This document shows, one piece after another, positions 36,086 through 44,489 of a DNA stretch of 64,000 nucleotides (within the stretch, counting starts at the first letter, position 1; the number at the start of each line of letters is the position of its first letter). Both the position numbers and the translations under genes were made by a program. Source of the stretch: Paenibacillus alba (GTDB taxonomy: Bacteria; Bacillota; Bacilli; Paenibacillales; NBRC-103111); contig NZ_JABMKZ010000020.1 of the NCBI RefSeq assembly GCF_013204855.1, positions 83,980 to 147,979 of the forward strand, in the 5' to 3' direction. The notes below the pieces were generated by a model. It had not been told where the DNA came from. It searched no databases and worked only from the letters and a program-made list of their open reading frames with translations.

Positions 36086-36904
36086 TTAACGCCCTCCTTC
36101 CAACCATGGAAAAAATCTACGATGACAATAGGCGAATGTTCGATCCGTAAGCAGCCCAAGCAAACCAATTGCGATAATTCCAACGAAGATAAGATCCGTG
36201 TTGAGAAACCGCTGCGCCTTCATAATCGAGAAGCCAAGTCCGCTGCTAGCCGCAACCAGCTCCGCGACGACCAAATACGTCCAAGCCCATCCGATAATCA
36301 AACGCATCGTGTTCATCAGATCAGGCAGCAGCGCTGGGATCAGCACCTTTTCGATAGCCTGCCAGCGATTCGCCCCCAAGGTATACGAGGTTTGCAGCAA
36401 ATCATTGGATACCGAGCGGGTATTATCTGCAACCATCAGCATGAGCTGAAAGAAGCAGCCGATGAAGATTACGATGACCTTCGCCCACTCGCCAATCCCC
36501 GCCCAAACCATAATCAGCGGAATGAACGCCGTCGCCGGCATATAGCGAATAAATTCAGTCGGAGGTACCAGCAGCGCTTCAGCGAAACGAAATGTACCCG
36601 CCAGTATGCCAAGCGGAATTCCTAATAGACAAGCAAGCAAGAACCCCGCGCCTACTCGAAAAATACTGATGCCCACATGATGCCAAAATACAGCGCTTTG
36701 CAGCTGAATCATGAACTGAATAAGCACTTGATCCGGCGTAGGCAGAAACGTGCGATTGACGAAGTTACCATAACTAAGCAAACTCCAAAACGCCAAAACC
36801 AACACAACGATCAGCACAACACCAGACATATACGTTCTACGATGAATATCGCCCCGTATGGCAAACAACGTAGATTTGCGTCTCTTTTTGATAGTCGTCT
36901 CCAT
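36086..36904 (-). CDS. ABC transporter permease (SsuC/TauC type)
   Basis: This 272-aa membrane protein has about six helices and the family's cytoplasmic coupling motif (near SYTLGANRWQAIEKVLIPALLP) that contacts the ATPase. It forms the channel of the importer encoded with the binding protein and ATPase. It starts about 20 nt after the binding-protein gene and is followed closely by the ATPase gene. The solute is not shown by the permease itself. Confidence 0.92.
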   Translation of the reverse strand: METTIKKRRKSTLFAIRGDIHRRTYMSGVVLIVVLVLAFWSLLSYGNFVNRTFLPTPDQVLIQFMIQLQSAVFWHHVGISIFRVGAGFLLACLLGIPLGILAGTFRFAEALLVPPTEFIRYMPATAFIPLIMVWAGIGEWAKVIVIFIGCFFQLMLMVADNTRSVSNDLLQTSYTLGANRWQAIEKVLIPALLPDLMNTMRLIIGWAWTYLVVAELVAASSGLGFSIMKAQRFLNTDLIFVGIIAIGLLGLLTDRTFAYCHRRFFPWLEGGR

Positions 36905-36924
36905 AGAGCACCCTCATTTCACTG

Positions 36925-37947
36925 TTATTTCTTGCGCTCCTTGAGCACCTCTTCAACAAAGTGGCCATCCAGGAAGCTATCTGCCTTTGGAATGGACGTC
37001 AGCATATCCAGCCCCTTCAGGAATTCGGCTGTCTTCTGTAATGTGAATGGCAAGGATTCATAGGAATCGCCTTTTTGGAAAGCTTTCACATTATCCTCAA
37101 GCTGGAAGATTTTCACGCTATCTACGCCAGCTTTGTATTCATCAACCGGTGTCTCAGCCGCCTTAGCCATAATCTTCAAGGATTCTTCCGGATTTGCCTT
37201 CCAGTAGTCCAGCGCATCGAACCACGCGTTAAGGATCTTTTTGACATCATCCGGGCGATTTTTTGTGATTTCTTCTTTGAAAACGAGCAGATCAGGAATA
37301 AGTCCAGGCGTGTCTTTGGATGAAAATAAAAGTTTGCCCTTACCCTCTTGAATCGCTTTGCTGAGGAATGGTTCCCATAATACCGCGGCATCCAAGTTGC
37401 CCGAAATGAAAGCCGGTCCGGCGTCGTTCACTGTCATATTCGTATAAGCGACATCTTTCTCTGCAAGTCCTGCTTTCTCAAGCGCAGTTAGCATTAAGAG
37501 ATGATCAACTGTTCCAAGCTCTGTGGCGACTTTTTTCCCTTTCAAATCCTTCAGTGAATGAATGCTCGGTTTCACCACAACCCCATCTCCGCCATTGGAG
37601 TTATCGTTCACTAGTACGGCTTTCAGCTTAATGCCTTTACTCGCAGGAGCAAGCGTGTCGCTTAATGTTTGGCTATTCGCATCCACCTTGCCAGAGGCTA
37701 GCGCCGATAAGGAATCACTATAGACAGGGAACCAGACCAGATCTACCTTCACCCCGTTTTTCTCGAAGAAGCCTTTCTCCTTCACTAAATACCAGACAAA
37801 CCAACCTGGCCATGGACTAAGCGCCAATTTGATCGGCTCACCGCTGTCCCCTGACTTGGTGCTTGCCGCTTCTTTGCTCGTGCATCCGCTAACTACCGTA
37901 AACGTCAATAACACGGCCATCATCAGAAATACCATTCTTTTTCTCAT
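36925..37947 (-). CDS. ABC transporter substrate-binding lipoprotein (SsuA/NMT1-like)
   Basis: This 340-aa lipoprotein has a short basic N-terminus, a hydrophobic helix and a lipobox ending VVSGC (Cys at about 22). The mature part is an NMT1/SsuA-like fold (LALSPWPGWFVWYLVKEKGF; GKVDANSQTLSD; LDAAVLWEPFL). It captures a small nitrogen or sulfur compound outside the membrane. I use the ATG at 37947 (MRKRMVFL), 8 nt from GGGAG; an earlier TTG at 37971 in the same frame contains that site and is less likely. It is the first gene after the guanidine-I riboswitch. Confidence 0.92.
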   Translation of the reverse strand: MRKRMVFLMMAVLLTFTVVSGCTSKEAASTKSGDSGEPIKLALSPWPGWFVWYLVKEKGFFEKNGVKVDLVWFPVYSDSLSALASGKVDANSQTLSDTLAPASKGIKLKAVLVNDNSNGGDGVVVKPSIHSLKDLKGKKVATELGTVDHLLMLTALEKAGLAEKDVAYTNMTVNDAGPAFISGNLDAAVLWEPFLSKAIQEGKGKLLFSSKDTPGLIPDLLVFKEEITKNRPDDVKKILNAWFDALDYWKANPEESLKIMAKAAETPVDEYKAGVDSVKIFQLEDNVKAFQKGDSYESLPFTLQKTAEFLKGLDMLTSIPKADSFLDGHFVEEVLKERKK

Positions 37948-37975
37948 TCTGATTCTCCCTCTCCCTGTCAACTGG

Positions 37976-38118
37976 TAAAAAGAAAAGCCCAGGATGATAT
38001 CATGTTCTGATATCCTCCCGGGCTTTTATCCCTCCGTGTGCACGATGAAGCGTCATCGTGTGTCTTCTCTTGGACCAGACCAACAGCCTTCATTCTGCCG
38101 CGGAACCCTAGAAAACAT
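37976..38118 (-). ncRNA. Guanidine-I (ykkC-yxkD) riboswitch with terminator
   Basis: The minus strand carries the conserved ykkC blocks: TTTTCTAGGGTTCCGC, GGTCTGGTCC with AGAGAAGACAC, a variable hairpin (CACGATGA/TCATCGTG), then ACACGGAGGGATAAAAGC and CCGGGAGG. The 3' part AGCCCGGGAGGATATCA also forms a long terminator stem ending in TTTTCTTTTT. Guanidine binding would therefore prevent termination. It sits about 28 nt before the lipoprotein start. The sequence matches the guanidine subtype as found at B. subtilis ykkC; the ABC genes below fit this subtype rather than the ppGpp or PRPP variants. Confidence 0.95.
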
Positions 38119-38158
38119 GTGTGCTATGAAATTGGTACGGAGTCTTACATTTGTTATT

Positions 38159-38187
38159 ATCATACTTACATCTCGACCGTATGTCAA
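38159..38187 (-). promoter_or_regulatory. Promoter of the guanidine-riboswitch operon
   Basis: TTGACA (38187-38182) and TATGAT (38164-38159) have a 17-bp spacer on the minus strand, close to the sigma-A consensus. The predicted start near 38152 lies just before the aptamer. Confidence 0.8.
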
Positions 38188-38278
38188 TATACTTAACATA
38201 AATTAAAAATTATATTGTCAAACACATCTTATTTGTAATAATATATAACACATAACCAGTCTGACGGAGGTGTTTACG

Positions 38279-38464
38279 ATGTATTCGATTCATTTCCACA
38301 TTCACATGTTAGATATTCAACCAATGAAACCGACTTCATCTTCAATAACAAGTCCTTTCATACCTGTCTTGCAAGAAGGGCACACACTTTCCCAGCATCC
38401 TCTCTCGATTTCCCCTATAAATAAGGAAGATTCATCAACAACAGATTCCTCCACTTCACCTTAA
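38279..38464 (+). CDS. Small Ser/Thr/Pro-rich protein of unknown function (61 aa)
   Basis: This short gene is supported by context rather than homology. GGAGG (38266-38270) lies 8 nt before the ATG. A promoter-like TTGTCA (38215-38220) and TAATAT lie upstream with an 18-bp spacer, and a strong terminator follows the stop. The product starts MYSIHFHIHMLDI and continues as a hydrophilic Ser/Thr/Pro-rich tail (NKEDSSTTDSSTSP) without cysteines or membrane helix. No family is recognised. Confidence 0.5.
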   Translation: MYSIHFHIHMLDIQPMKPTSSSITSPFIPVLQEGHTLSQHPLSISPINKEDSSTTDSSTSP

Positions 38465-38482
38465 TCCTCATTCACATGCAGA

Positions 38483-38525
38483 AAAGCCCGACATCCTGTC
38501 ATTCAGGACATCGGGCTTTATTTTT
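38483..38525. terminator. Bidirectional terminator between the small gene and sdhB
   Basis: AAAGCCCGA and TCCTG pair with CAGGA and TCGGGCTTT around TCATT; TATTTTT follows on the plus strand and A/T-rich sequence on the other side. Confidence 0.88.
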
Positions 38526-38535
38526 GCAATACCGA

Positions 38536-39300
38536 TTACACGCCTAACCATTTCTTGAACAAATGTTTCGTTGTATCTGCATTCAACGCTGCGATAGAAG
38601 TCGTAAGCGGAATGCCTTTCGGACAAGAGCGTACGCAGTTCTGTGAGTTTCCACAGCCCTCAATACCGCCATCTGTCATCAGCGTATCCAAACGCTCGTC
38701 TTTGTTCATTTCACCCGTTGGATGCGCATTGAAGAGACGAACTTGGGATAACGCGGACGGTCCGATAAAGGAGTTCTTGTCATTCACGTTCGGACAAGCT
38801 TCCAGACAAACGCCGCATGTCATACATTTGGACAGCTCGTAAGCCCATTGACGCTTCGACTCGGCCATACGCGGCCCAGGTCCAAGATCATACGTACCAT
38901 CGATTGGAACCCATGCTTTCACCTTTTTCAAGGCATTGAACATGCGTCCGCGGTCGATAACCAAGTCACGCATTACCGGGAACGTGCTCATCGGCGCTAC
39001 GCGAATTGGCTGCTCCAGCTTATCAACAAGCGCCGAACAAGCTTGGCGCGGTTTGCCATTGATAACCATGGAACAAGCGCCGCAAACTTCCTCTAGACAG
39101 TTGGATTCCCAACAAACCGGAGTCGTCTTTTGGCCGCTGGCGTTTTTCGGATTACGTTGAACTTCCATCAAGCCGCTGATGACGTTCATATTGGAGCGAT
39201 AAGGAATTTCAAATTCCTCTGTATAAGGTTTGGAATCTGGACTCTCTTGACGAGTCACGATAAACTTCACTGTTTTTTGTGCGCTTAGTGTCTCAGCCAT
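38536..39300 (-). CDS. sdhB: Succinate dehydrogenase iron-sulfur subunit
   Basis: This 254-aa protein has the ligands for three clusters. A plant-ferredoxin-type [2Fe-2S] set (CWESNCLEEVCGACS) is followed by two C-terminal CxxCxxC-type sets (CMTCGVCLEACP and CGNSQNCVRSCPKG) for the [4Fe-4S] and [3Fe-4S] centres. It passes electrons from SdhA to the membrane subunit. The gene starts 2 nt after sdhA and ends the sdhCAB operon before a terminator. Confidence 0.97.
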   Translation of the reverse strand: MAETLSAQKTVKFIVTRQESPDSKPYTEEFEIPYRSNMNVISGLMEVQRNPKNASGQKTTPVCWESNCLEEVCGACSMVINGKPRQACSALVDKLEQPIRVAPMSTFPVMRDLVIDRGRMFNALKKVKAWVPIDGTYDLGPGPRMAESKRQWAYELSKCMTCGVCLEACPNVNDKNSFIGPSALSQVRLFNAHPTGEMNKDERLDTLMTDGGIEGCGNSQNCVRSCPKGIPLTTSIAALNADTTKHLFKKWLGV

Positions 39301-39302
39301 GA

Positions 39303-41066
39303 TTAATGTCCTCCCTTTTTCTTCTCCGTGGAGTAGTCACGCTTCCGCGGTGCAATCAAAGATACATCAATGTCTTCATAGCTGATTTTCGGACCATCCG
39401 GCGTCCAATCGGCAATTGTCGTTTTCATGAAATTCTCATCATCACGCTCGGTGAATTCCGGCTTGTAATGCGCGCCGCGGCTCTCGTTACGCAGCAATGC
39501 GCCAAGCGTCATCGCTTCAGCCAATTCGAACATATTCCAAAGCTGGCGTGTGAACGCAACCCCTTGGTTGTTCCAACGTGCCGTATCGGTGATGTTGATG
39601 TTGTTGTATCTTTCTTTCAAATCTTTGATTTTACCGATGGTATCTTCCAAACGATCGTTGTAACGAACAACCGTCATGTTCGCGTTCATCATGTCACCAA
39701 GCTCTTTGTGCAGAACGTAGGCGTTTTCTGTGCCATTGTTCATTTTGAGCAGGTTCTCATAACGATCTGTATGACGTTTCTTCTCGCGATCAAACACGAT
39801 GGAAGATGTGTCGTCGGCATGTTTCTCTAGACCGCGGATATATTCAACCGCTTTAGGACCGGAAACCATTCCATCATAAATCGCCGAAACGAGCGAGTTC
39901 GCACCCAGACGGTTCGCACCGTGATGCTGATACTCACACTCGCCAGCCGCGAAGAGACCTGGAATGTTCGTCATCATGTTATAGTCAACCCAGATTCCGC
40001 CCATGGAATAATGAACCGCCGGGAAAATCTTCATTGGGATTTTGCGTGGATCGTCGCCCATGAATTTCTCGTAAATCTCCATGATGCCGCCGAGCTTGAT
40101 ATCAAGCTCTTTCGGATCTTTATGAGAAAGATCAAGGTAAACCATGTTCTCGCCGTTGATGCCAAGCTTCTGGTCCACACAGACAGAGAAGATTTCACGC
40201 GTTGCAATATCACGCGGCACCAAGTTGCCGTATGCCGGATATTTCTCTTCCAGGAAGTACCAAGGCTTGCCGTCTTTGTATGTCCAAATACGACCGCCTT
40301 CACCACGCGCGGATTCAGACATCAAGCGAAGCTTGTCATCTCCCGGAATCGCAGTCGGGTGAATTTGAATCATTTCCCCATTGGCATACTTAACGCCTTG
40401 CTGGTAAACCGCACTTGCTGCTGTCCCCGTGTTGATAACAGAGTTCGTTGTTTTACCAAAAATAATCCCAGGACCGCCTGTAGCCAAGATAACCGCATCA
40501 GCCGGGAACGTTTGAATTTCCATGCTGCGCAAATCTTGAGCTGCGATACCACGGCAAACATTGTCGTCGTCCAAAACGGAACCAAGGAATTCCCAGTGCT
40601 CGAACTTCGTTACGAGACCTGCTGTTTCCCAGCGGCGTACTTGCTCATCCAGCGCGTACAAGAGCTGCTGACCAGTCGTTGCGCCCGCGAAAGCTGTACG
40701 GTGATACTTGGTTCCACCAAAACGGCGGAAGTCAAGAAGACCCTCTGGCGTACGGTTAAACATAACGCCCATCCGGTCCATCAAGTGAATAATCCCTGGA
40801 GCTGCGTCACATAATGCTTTAACAGGCGGTTGATTCGCTAAGAAATCTCCGCCATAAACTGTATCATCAAAGTGCTCCCATGTGGAGTCACCTTCACCTT
40901 TGGTATTCACCGCGCCGTTAATGCCGCCTTGCGCACATACGGAGTGGGATCGTTTCACAGGTACCAAGGAGAACAATTGCACATGAACCCCGGCTTCTGC
41001 TGCTTTAATTGTCGCCATGAGTCCCGCAAGGCCTCCGCCAACGACGATGATTTTCGAATTAGCCAC
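39303..41066 (-). CDS. sdhA: Succinate dehydrogenase flavoprotein subunit
   Basis: This 587-aa protein has the N-terminal FAD motif VVGGGLAGLMATIKAAEAG and the covalent-flavin histidine region RSHSVCAQGGINGA. HYSMGGIWVDY and HHGANRLGANSL belong to the substrate and FAD domains. It oxidises succinate to fumarate in the TCA cycle. It starts 16 nt after sdhC and is followed directly by sdhB, the usual Bacillales order. Confidence 0.97.
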   Translation of the reverse strand: MANSKIIVVGGGLAGLMATIKAAEAGVHVQLFSLVPVKRSHSVCAQGGINGAVNTKGEGDSTWEHFDDTVYGGDFLANQPPVKALCDAAPGIIHLMDRMGVMFNRTPEGLLDFRRFGGTKYHRTAFAGATTGQQLLYALDEQVRRWETAGLVTKFEHWEFLGSVLDDDNVCRGIAAQDLRSMEIQTFPADAVILATGGPGIIFGKTTNSVINTGTAASAVYQQGVKYANGEMIQIHPTAIPGDDKLRLMSESARGEGGRIWTYKDGKPWYFLEEKYPAYGNLVPRDIATREIFSVCVDQKLGINGENMVYLDLSHKDPKELDIKLGGIMEIYEKFMGDDPRKIPMKIFPAVHYSMGGIWVDYNMMTNIPGLFAAGECEYQHHGANRLGANSLVSAIYDGMVSGPKAVEYIRGLEKHADDTSSIVFDREKKRHTDRYENLLKMNNGTENAYVLHKELGDMMNANMTVVRYNDRLEDTIGKIKDLKERYNNINITDTARWNNQGVAFTRQLWNMFELAEAMTLGALLRNESRGAHYKPEFTERDDENFMKTTIADWTPDGPKISYEDIDVSLIAPRKRDYSTEKKKGGH

Positions 41067-41082
41067 TTCTGTTCACCCTCCC

Positions 41083-41736
41083 TTAATGCCCCGAATGTGC
41101 TTCTACCGGAACCGAAAATTCCGTACCTGTAAAAGCTACCAATGACATAATAAACATAACGGACATCACAACGAATGCAGCCATCCAAATAATGGAAGAA
41201 TACCTCTGCGCGCGTGGTCCAACTGTAATCCCCCAGCTAACTAGGAACGACCAAATCCCATTACAGAAATGGAAGCTTGCTGAAACAACACCGATAACAT
41301 AAATCGTAAAAATGACTGGATTCGTTGCAATATCATGCATCGTTCGGCCGAGATCCTCATGCGCAACATTGCCTAAAGCAACCTGCAAACGCGTTTCGAA
41401 GAGATGCCAAGCAACGAACAAGAACGTGATAACGCCGGTCACCCGTTGAAGCATGAACATTTGATTGCGGAAATACCCATAGCTCGATACATTATTCCGT
41501 GCTTGATACGCGACATAAAGTCCATAAACGGCATGATAAAGAAGCGGAAGCCAGATTCCCACGATTTCCATGAGCAGAACCAGAGGCAGACCGTTCAGCC
41601 AGTTAATTTGATCCACGAAGGCCGCCGGCCCTTTGGTTGCTTCATAGTTAGTGAGCAAATGCTCAATAAGGAAGAAGCCCACTGGAATGACACCTAACAA
41701 AGAGTGGATCTTTCGAAAGTAATACGAATTACCCAT
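41083..41736 (-). CDS. sdhC: Succinate dehydrogenase cytochrome b558 subunit
   Basis: This 217-aa protein has five membrane helices and resembles the B. subtilis di-haem b558 anchor (YYFRKIHSLLGVIPVGFFLIE). Conserved histidines lie in the helices (IHSLLG, IEHLL, WHLFET, HFCNG). It anchors SdhAB and reduces menaquinone. I use the ATG at 41736 (MGNSYYFRK), about 12 nt after GGGGGG; the upstream in-frame ATG has no site. Confidence 0.95.
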   Translation of the reverse strand: MGNSYYFRKIHSLLGVIPVGFFLIEHLLTNYEATKGPAAFVDQINWLNGLPLVLLMEIVGIWLPLLYHAVYGLYVAYQARNNVSSYGYFRNQMFMLQRVTGVITFLFVAWHLFETRLQVALGNVAHEDLGRTMHDIATNPVIFTIYVIGVVSASFHFCNGIWSFLVSWGITVGPRAQRYSSIIWMAAFVVMSVMFIMSLVAFTGTEFSVPVEAHSGH

Positions 41737-41816
41737 AATGTAACCAATTCCCCCCTCAACAAAATTCATAAACTAAAACTAACATCTGACATGTTTAGAC
41801 AAACAAGCCACATACC

Positions 41817-41845
41817 ATTCTACTCTCGCCGCAAACGAGCGTCAA
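41817..41845 (-). promoter_or_regulatory. sdhCAB promoter
   Basis: TTGACG (41845-41840) and TAGAAT (41822-41817) have a 17-bp spacer on the minus strand, giving a leader of about 75 nt before sdhC. Confidence 0.7.
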
Positions 41846-42023
41846 CCCATAATCATCCACGCCTATTTTGCGCCAAAGCAGTGAGCGAATATACACGGCC
41901 AGCCAATAAATGTGAATAAAAAGTGACATGTACATCGTACCTCTTTCACGCTTATAATGGAAGTGCCGTTTTTTTATATACACTTATAACTAATTCACAT
42001 ATATAAATCGAAATGGAGCTGAA

Positions 42024-42926
42024 ATGAGCATGGAACTTCTGGACGTTTTCGCTGTTGTTGTCGAACAGGTCAGCCTCAATAAAGCGTCTCAACTGCTTAA
42101 TATTTCGCAACCCGCGCTTTCCCGCAAAATCATGAAGCTGGAGGAAGATTTAGGCGTGGAGCTCTTCATTCGCAAAGGGAAACGACTGGAGCTAACCAAA
42201 GTCGGTCAGATTTGCTACGACCATGCTATCGAGCTTCGCCACTTAGAGCGTAAATTCAAACAGACCATCCAGATGTATAAAGCCGCTGGCAGCCATTCCT
42301 CCATCACCATCGGGGCCAGTCTGACAACCTTGCAGGCTACCCTTCCTGATCTCATTACCGACTATTTGCAGGAATATCCGCTGACCGAGATTAAACTTCT
42401 TACGGGCAAAACGCATGAAATCGTAACGATGGTCAAAGAAAACAAAGTAGACATCGGTGTTGTCGCTTCCCTTATTAATGCATCGAGCCTCCATTGCGAG
42501 CCATTGTTCGATGACCACCTCTGTCTGGTGCTGCCGCTTGGTCATCCTTTCATTGATCGCACGACGATCACAATGAATGATTTGAACGAGCTGCCGATGA
42601 TTCTCTTCTCGAAGGGGACCTGGTATCGCATCTTGATGGATGAGCTTTTTCATCGCTATACCATTTTCCCGAATGTGCAAATGGAGATCGATTCCTTCGA
42701 GGCGATTATCCGTCTTGTTTCCACCTGCAAAACAGCTACATTGCTGCCAAAATCGTATTTACGTGAAGACTTAATCCGCAATAATGAATTAATCCTGCGT
42801 CAATTGGTGGAATTGGAGCAGACCAAACGGACGACATCCCTGATCTACTCCGACCACGCTTCCGATAACCCCGAGGCGATGAAGTTCATTAATCAAGCTG
42901 TCACTTGCTTCGCCAAACATCAATAA
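42024..42926 (+). CDS. LysR-family transcriptional regulator
   Basis: This 300-aa protein has an N-terminal winged helix-turn-helix (SLNKASQLLNISQPALSRKIMKLE, residues about 18-40) and a C-terminal LysR substrate-binding domain. It is divergent from sdhCAB, so it may act on that promoter, but LysR regulators often control distant genes and the effector is unknown. GGAG lies 5 nt before the first ATG and 11 nt before a second one (MELLDV); either may be used. Confidence 0.9.
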   Translation: MSMELLDVFAVVVEQVSLNKASQLLNISQPALSRKIMKLEEDLGVELFIRKGKRLELTKVGQICYDHAIELRHLERKFKQTIQMYKAAGSHSSITIGASLTTLQATLPDLITDYLQEYPLTEIKLLTGKTHEIVTMVKENKVDIGVVASLINASSLHCEPLFDDHLCLVLPLGHPFIDRTTITMNDLNELPMILFSKGTWYRILMDELFHRYTIFPNVQMEIDSFEAIIRLVSTCKTATLLPKSYLREDLIRNNELILRQLVELEQTKRTTSLIYSDHASDNPEAMKFINQAVTCFAKHQ

Positions 42927-42940
42927 ACGATGGATAGTAA

Positions 42941-42979
42941 AACAGCCAACTCCTGTATGCATTGGAGAGTTGGCTGTTT
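42941..42979. terminator. Bidirectional terminator between lysR and the response regulator
   Basis: AACAGCCAACTC and GAGTTGGCTGTT are perfect inverted repeats around a 14-nt loop, serving the convergent genes. Confidence 0.85.
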
Positions 42980-42994
42980 GTATGATTAGAGATG

Positions 42995-43729
42995 TTATAC
43001 GTATTTGTAGCCCACACCCCAAACGGTCCGAATCCGCTGCGGCTCCTTAGGGTTATTCTCAATTTTTTTGCGCAGATTAGCAATATGTACGTCAATCGCC
43101 CGATCCGTCACGTAGGAGTCGAAGCCGCGAACGGTCTGCAGCAAATCCTCTCGACTGAATACGCGGCCGGGGTTATTGATGAAGCATTTCATAATTTCAA
43201 ACTCCGAGTACGTCGTTTCCACAACCTGACCACGAACAAGCATAGAACGTGTATGCAGATTAAGCTCAATGCTTTTATCCACCGTCAACAACTCTTCTGA
43301 TACTTCCAACTTATTCTCCATAAGTACCGCAGATGGCGCTCTTTTGATATCGGCAACTTTTTGGTAGGTATTCGAACGACGAATCAGCGCATGCACGCGT
43401 GCACTCATTTCATGCATACTGAAAGGCTTGCACATGTAGTCATCTGCACCCGCTCCAAGTGCTTTGACACGCTCAACCACCTTGCTTTTCATAGAGACAA
43501 CCATAATCGGTACGCCGGATGTCTGCCGAACATGCCTGCATAGCTCAAGACCATCCATATCCGGCAGCATGAGATCAAGCAGAATAATATCCGGTGCGAA
43601 CTGACGGACCGCGACTACCCCTTCTGTGCCATTTTCCTTCCGAATGACCTGAAAGCCTTCTTCACCCAAATACATCGAAACCATATCGCCGATCATGGCG
43701 TCGTCCTCAATCATTAACACTTTATACAT
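42995..43729 (-). CDS. OmpR/PhoB-family response regulator (orphan)
   Basis: This 244-aa protein has a receiver domain (EDD at about 8-10, phospho-Asp in ILLDLMLPDMDG, Ser in VVSMKSK with the Lys) and a C-terminal winged helix DNA-binding domain (FSREDLLQTVRGFDSYVTDR). No histidine kinase gene is next to it. I use the ATG at 43729 (MYKVLMIEDD) because AAGGTGG lies 6 nt upstream. It precedes the potassium uptake genes on its downstream-facing strand but is separated by its own start, so function is open. Confidence 0.9.
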   Translation of the reverse strand: MYKVLMIEDDAMIGDMVSMYLGEEGFQVIRKENGTEGVVAVRQFAPDIILLDLMLPDMDGLELCRHVRQTSGVPIMVVSMKSKVVERVKALGAGADDYMCKPFSMHEMSARVHALIRRSNTYQKVADIKRAPSAVLMENKLEVSEELLTVDKSIELNLHTRSMLVRGQVVETTYSEFEIMKCFINNPGRVFSREDLLQTVRGFDSYVTDRAIDVHIANLRKKIENNPKEPQRIRTVWGVGYKYV

Positions 43730-43816
43730 AGGAATCCACCTTCGCCTCGAAATTCTCTCGTTGTGCACGTACGCTAAAGTTGCGGGCAGAATAGTCGAAA
43801 ATAGACTTTTACTTAA

Positions 43817-44479
43817 TTACCTAATCACTTCGCTCTCAAACTTATCAATCTGAACATTCGTCCCGATAATGACCATCATGTCGTTCTCATTCACCACATC
43901 TGTTGCGGTGGGTGCAATGATGACGCCGGTTTGTTTATTGATCGCTACAACGCTGCAGCCGAATTTGGCACGTGGATCCAACTCTCTGATCGTCAAGCCA
44001 CACAGGCGCTTGGGCACGGAAAGCTCGGCAATCGTATAATCCTTGGAAATTTCAATGTAGTCCAGTAAGTTGGGTGAATTCAATTGATGCGCCACACGAA
44101 TCCCCATGTCTCTCTCTGGATAGATAACGCGATCTACCCCTAACTTCTGTAAAACCTTGCCATGCAGCTCAGATAAAGCCTTAGCCACAACCTTCTTGAC
44201 CCCCAAATCTTTGAGGACAATCGCTGCCAAAATACTGGATTGAATATCATCCCCGATGGCCACAACCGCACAGTCAAAGTTGCGGACGCCTAGGGATTTA
44301 AGAACATCTTCATCCGTAGCATCCGCTACAACGGTATGAGTGAGGAATTGGCTCATTTCATCAACGGCTTCCTCATCTCTATCAATACCAAGCACTTCAT
44401 TGCCCAGCTTAATTAACTCCTTGGAAATACTGGCCCCAAAGCGTCCAAGGCCGACAACCACATACTGCGTCTTTTTCAT
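43817..44479 (-). CDS. Potassium uptake regulatory subunit (KtrA/KtrC type)
   Basis: This 220-aa protein has an RCK_N domain with the nucleotide motif VVGLGRFGASISKEL and a C-terminal RCK_C (TrkA-C) domain. It binds ATP/ADP and often c-di-AMP, and gates the Ktr membrane subunit. The ATG at 44479 (MKKTQYVVVG) follows GGGG by 7 nt. Its start lies just within 11 nt of the end of the KtrB-like gene, so the two are cotranscribed. Confidence 0.93.
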   Translation of the reverse strand: MKKTQYVVVGLGRFGASISKELIKLGNEVLGIDRDEEAVDEMSQFLTHTVVADATDEDVLKSLGVRNFDCAVVAIGDDIQSSILAAIVLKDLGVKKVVAKALSELHGKVLQKLGVDRVIYPERDMGIRVAHQLNSPNLLDYIEISKDYTIAELSVPKRLCGLTIRELDPRAKFGCSVVAINKQTGVIIAPTATDVVNENDMMVIIGTNVQIDKFESEVIR

Positions 44480-44489
44480 TTCCTTGCCC

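Noticed and set aside
35405..36625. A 406-codon open frame on the plus strand opposite the ABC transporter genes
   Set aside because: It lies antisense to two clear ABC genes with intact motifs, has no ribosome binding site and the product has no recognisable domain. It is a shadow frame.
39921..40814. A 297-codon open frame opposite sdhA
   Set aside because: It is fully antisense to sdhA, whose motifs are intact, and shows no start signal.
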